From positions 131,199 through 195,198 of the forward strand of contig CAKUFD010000004.1 of assembly GCA_934647195.1 (NCBI GenBank): a stretch of DNA of 64,000 nt. The letters are read 5' to 3'. The position numbers and the translations under genes are program-made. This DNA is from an uncultured Collinsella sp. Lineage in GTDB: Bacteria > Actinomycetota > Coriobacteriia > Coriobacteriales > Coriobacteriaceae. This document shows positions 62,570 through 64,000 of this stretch, one piece after another. Position 1 is the stretch's first letter. The number at the start of each line of letters is the position of its first letter. Under the pieces are notes generated by a model. That model was given only the letters and a program-made list of their open reading frames with translations, did not search any database and was not told the DNA's origin.

Positions 62570-63775
62570 ATGCGTACGATCACTGAATCCGAATCCACTC
62601 CTAAGGCCGACGGCTTCTTTATGCCTGCAGAGTTTGCTCCGCAGGATCGCGTGTGGATGGGCTGGCCCCACCGCACCGACACCTGGGCCCATGGTGCTAA
62701 GCCTGCTCAGAAGCAGTACGCTGCCATCGCTCGCGCCATCGCCGAGTTCACCCCGGTCTTCATGTGTGCCAACCAGGCTGACTACGCCAACTGCAAGGCC
62801 GTTTTCGAGAACGACGAGAACGTCACCGTCATCGAGATGACCACCGACGACGCTTGGTTCCGCGACACCGCCGCCACCTACGTCATCAACGGCAAGGGCG
62901 AGAAGCGCGCCAACCACTGGCACTTCAACGCTTACGGCGGTCTCATCGATGGTCTGTACTTCCCGTGGGACAAGGACGAGCAGATCGCCCTCAAGATGGC
63001 TGAGCTCTCCGGCTGCCGTCGCTATCGTCCCGACGACATGATCCTCGAGGGTGGCTCCATCACCGTCGACGGCGAGGGCACCCTTGTCGTTACCGATCAG
63101 TGCCTCCTGTCCCCCGGTCGCACCTGCTCCGCAGTGCTCGAGGAGGAAGAGGATCCCGAGTCCATCTGGCCCAAGTTCAAGAAGAAGTTCGAGCCCTGGA
63201 GCGAGGAGCTTCGCGCCTATATGGACGAGCACCTCAAGGATTACCTCGGTGTCGAGAAGGTCATCTGGGTCAAGGAGGGCATCGATCCCGAGGAGACCAA
63301 CGGTCACATCGACGACGTTGCTACCTTCATCGCCCCGGGCGTCATGGCCTGCATCTGGACTGACGATCCCGAGTATCCGTTCTATGAGCAGTGCCACGCT
63401 GCTTACGAGACCCTCTCCAACGCGGTTGACGCTAAGGGCCGCAAGATGAAGGTCTACAAGCTCTGCATGCCCGTGAACCCGCTGTTCATGGACCAGGCTT
63501 CCTGCGACACCATCGACGCCGACGAGAACGCCGAGCCGCGCGTTGCCGACGAGCCGCTGATCGCTTCTTACATGAACTACCTGGTCACCAACCACGGCGT
63601 TATCGTCCCGCAGTACGGCGACGAGAACGACCAGCTGGCCGTTGACACGCTCCAGAAGATCTACGACGAGGTCTGGGGCGAGGGCGTCTACAAGTGCGTC
63701 GGCGTTCAGTCCGAGCAGGTCGTCTTCGGTGGCGGCAACATCCACTGCATCACGCAGCAGGAGCCTTCCGCTTAA
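62570..63775 (+). CDS. aguA: Agmatine deiminase
   Basis: Hydrolyses agmatine to N-carbamoylputrescine and ammonia. The 401-residue protein is a guanidine-modifying enzyme: MGWPHRTDTW, DDAWFRDTAATYVI, the ILEGGSITVDGEGT region, NGHIDDVATFIAPG with the catalytic His, and the nucleophile Cys393 in GGGNIHCITQQEP. ATG 62570 has TTGGAGGA six bases upstream; the frame is open further upstream without a better start. Supplies substrate for the carbamoyltransferase. Confidence 0.95.
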   Translation: MRTITESESTPKADGFFMPAEFAPQDRVWMGWPHRTDTWAHGAKPAQKQYAAIARAIAEFTPVFMCANQADYANCKAVFENDENVTVIEMTTDDAWFRDTAATYVINGKGEKRANHWHFNAYGGLIDGLYFPWDKDEQIALKMAELSGCRRYRPDDMILEGGSITVDGEGTLVVTDQCLLSPGRTCSAVLEEEEDPESIWPKFKKKFEPWSEELRAYMDEHLKDYLGVEKVIWVKEGIDPEETNGHIDDVATFIAPGVMACIWTDDPEYPFYEQCHAAYETLSNAVDAKGRKMKVYKLCMPVNPLFMDQASCDTIDADENAEPRVADEPLIASYMNYLVTNHGVIVPQYGDENDQLAVDTLQKIYDEVWGEGVYKCVGVQSEQVVFGGGNIHCITQQEPSA

Positions 63776-63835
63776 TGTGACTAACGTCGTAAGACTTGAT
63801 TCGTTGCATGTAGCCGCGTAATAAAACGCCTCATT

Positions 63836-63878
63836 CGGGCGCCCCTTCGACTCTGCGCCGGGGCGCCCGTCTGTTTTT
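63836..63878 (+). terminator. Terminator or attenuator between aguA and aguC
   Basis: A perfect 10-bp GC-rich stem (63836-63845 with 63860-63869) with 14-base loop and the tail TCTGTTTTT. It sits 31 bases before the carbamate kinase start, so aguC may be expressed at a lower level by read-through or from its own promoter. Confidence 0.7.
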
Positions 63879-63908
63879 CATACTTCTTTAATTCGAAAGG
63901 AACGAGCT

Positions 63909-64000
63909 ATGTCTAAGCCTCTTGGCAAGCCCGACCGCATCGTCGTCGCCCTCGGCGGCAACGCCCTCGGCAACACCCCGGCCGAGCAGATCGAGGCCGT
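63909..64000 (+). CDS. aguC: Carbamate kinase, 5' fragment
   Basis: Only the first 30 codons are in the window: MSKPLGKPDRIVVALGGNAL and onward. IVVALGGNALG is the carbamate kinase N-terminal motif. AAAGGAACGAGCT precedes the ATG. The enzyme uses carbamoyl phosphate from putrescine carbamoyltransferase to make ATP, completing the agmatine pathway and its energy yield. The rest lies past the window. Confidence 0.9.
   Translation, partial: MSKPLGKPDRIVVALGGNALGNTPAEQIEA

Overview
The window is high-GC bacterial DNA with dense operons, many 4-base start/stop overlaps and frequent GTG starts. Its gene families (Tad/Flp pilus without a secretin, C-P lyase with PHP-domain proteins, membrane-bound LuxR regulators, an agmatine deiminase cluster) point to a gut Coriobacteriia, most likely Collinsella. 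This is inferred from gene content, not from a marker-gene search.

Layout. 1-8215: housekeeping genes (3' end of pheT, a zinc-dependent phospholipase C-like protein, pyk on the minus strand, a P2-type Ca2+ ATPase, rsgA). 8479-17945: a complete-looking Tad/Flp pilus operon (SAF/CpaB protein, TadZ, TadA, TadB, TadC, Flp, an unknown membrane protein, a second pilin-like protein, two TadE-like proteins around a TadG-like protein, and a DUF192 protein). 18074-24467: tRNA-Phe, a GH5-like protein with an altered active site, rsmI, metG, an HD-domain protein, rsmA and a TatD-family gene.

24718-37030: a phosphonate uptake and C-P lyase operon (phnD-C-E-E-G-H-I-J-K-M-L), followed by a PHP-domain gene, phnO and a second PHP-domain gene. 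phnP and phnN are absent. The PHP proteins are candidates for the PhnPP-type phosphodiesterase described in Eggerthella lenta. A D,D-carboxypeptidase gene on the minus strand separates this from an orphan pstB and a PhoB/PhoR-like pair, so phosphorus metabolism dominates 24.7-42 kb.

42144-56131: htpG, then about 450 bases without a gene holding three long palindromes that share a 10-base loop; two YhgE/Pip proteins; a zinc-ribbon protein; an amidohydrolase; a minus-strand Nudix-Vsr fusion; a BceAB-type ABC transporter. 56216-64000: an agmatine deiminase locus with a membrane LuxR regulator resembling AguR (minus strand), a divergent APC permease, putrescine carbamoyltransferase, an agmatine/putrescine antiporter, agmatine deiminase, and the first 92 bases of carbamate kinase. 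A nearly identical 24-base element precedes both the permease and the carbamoyltransferase.

The strongest leads are the loop-conserved palindromes at 44182-44449, the agmatine regulon with its shared element, the C-P lyase operon with tandem PHP genes, the Nudix-Vsr fusion, and the nested palindrome at 38588-38725.
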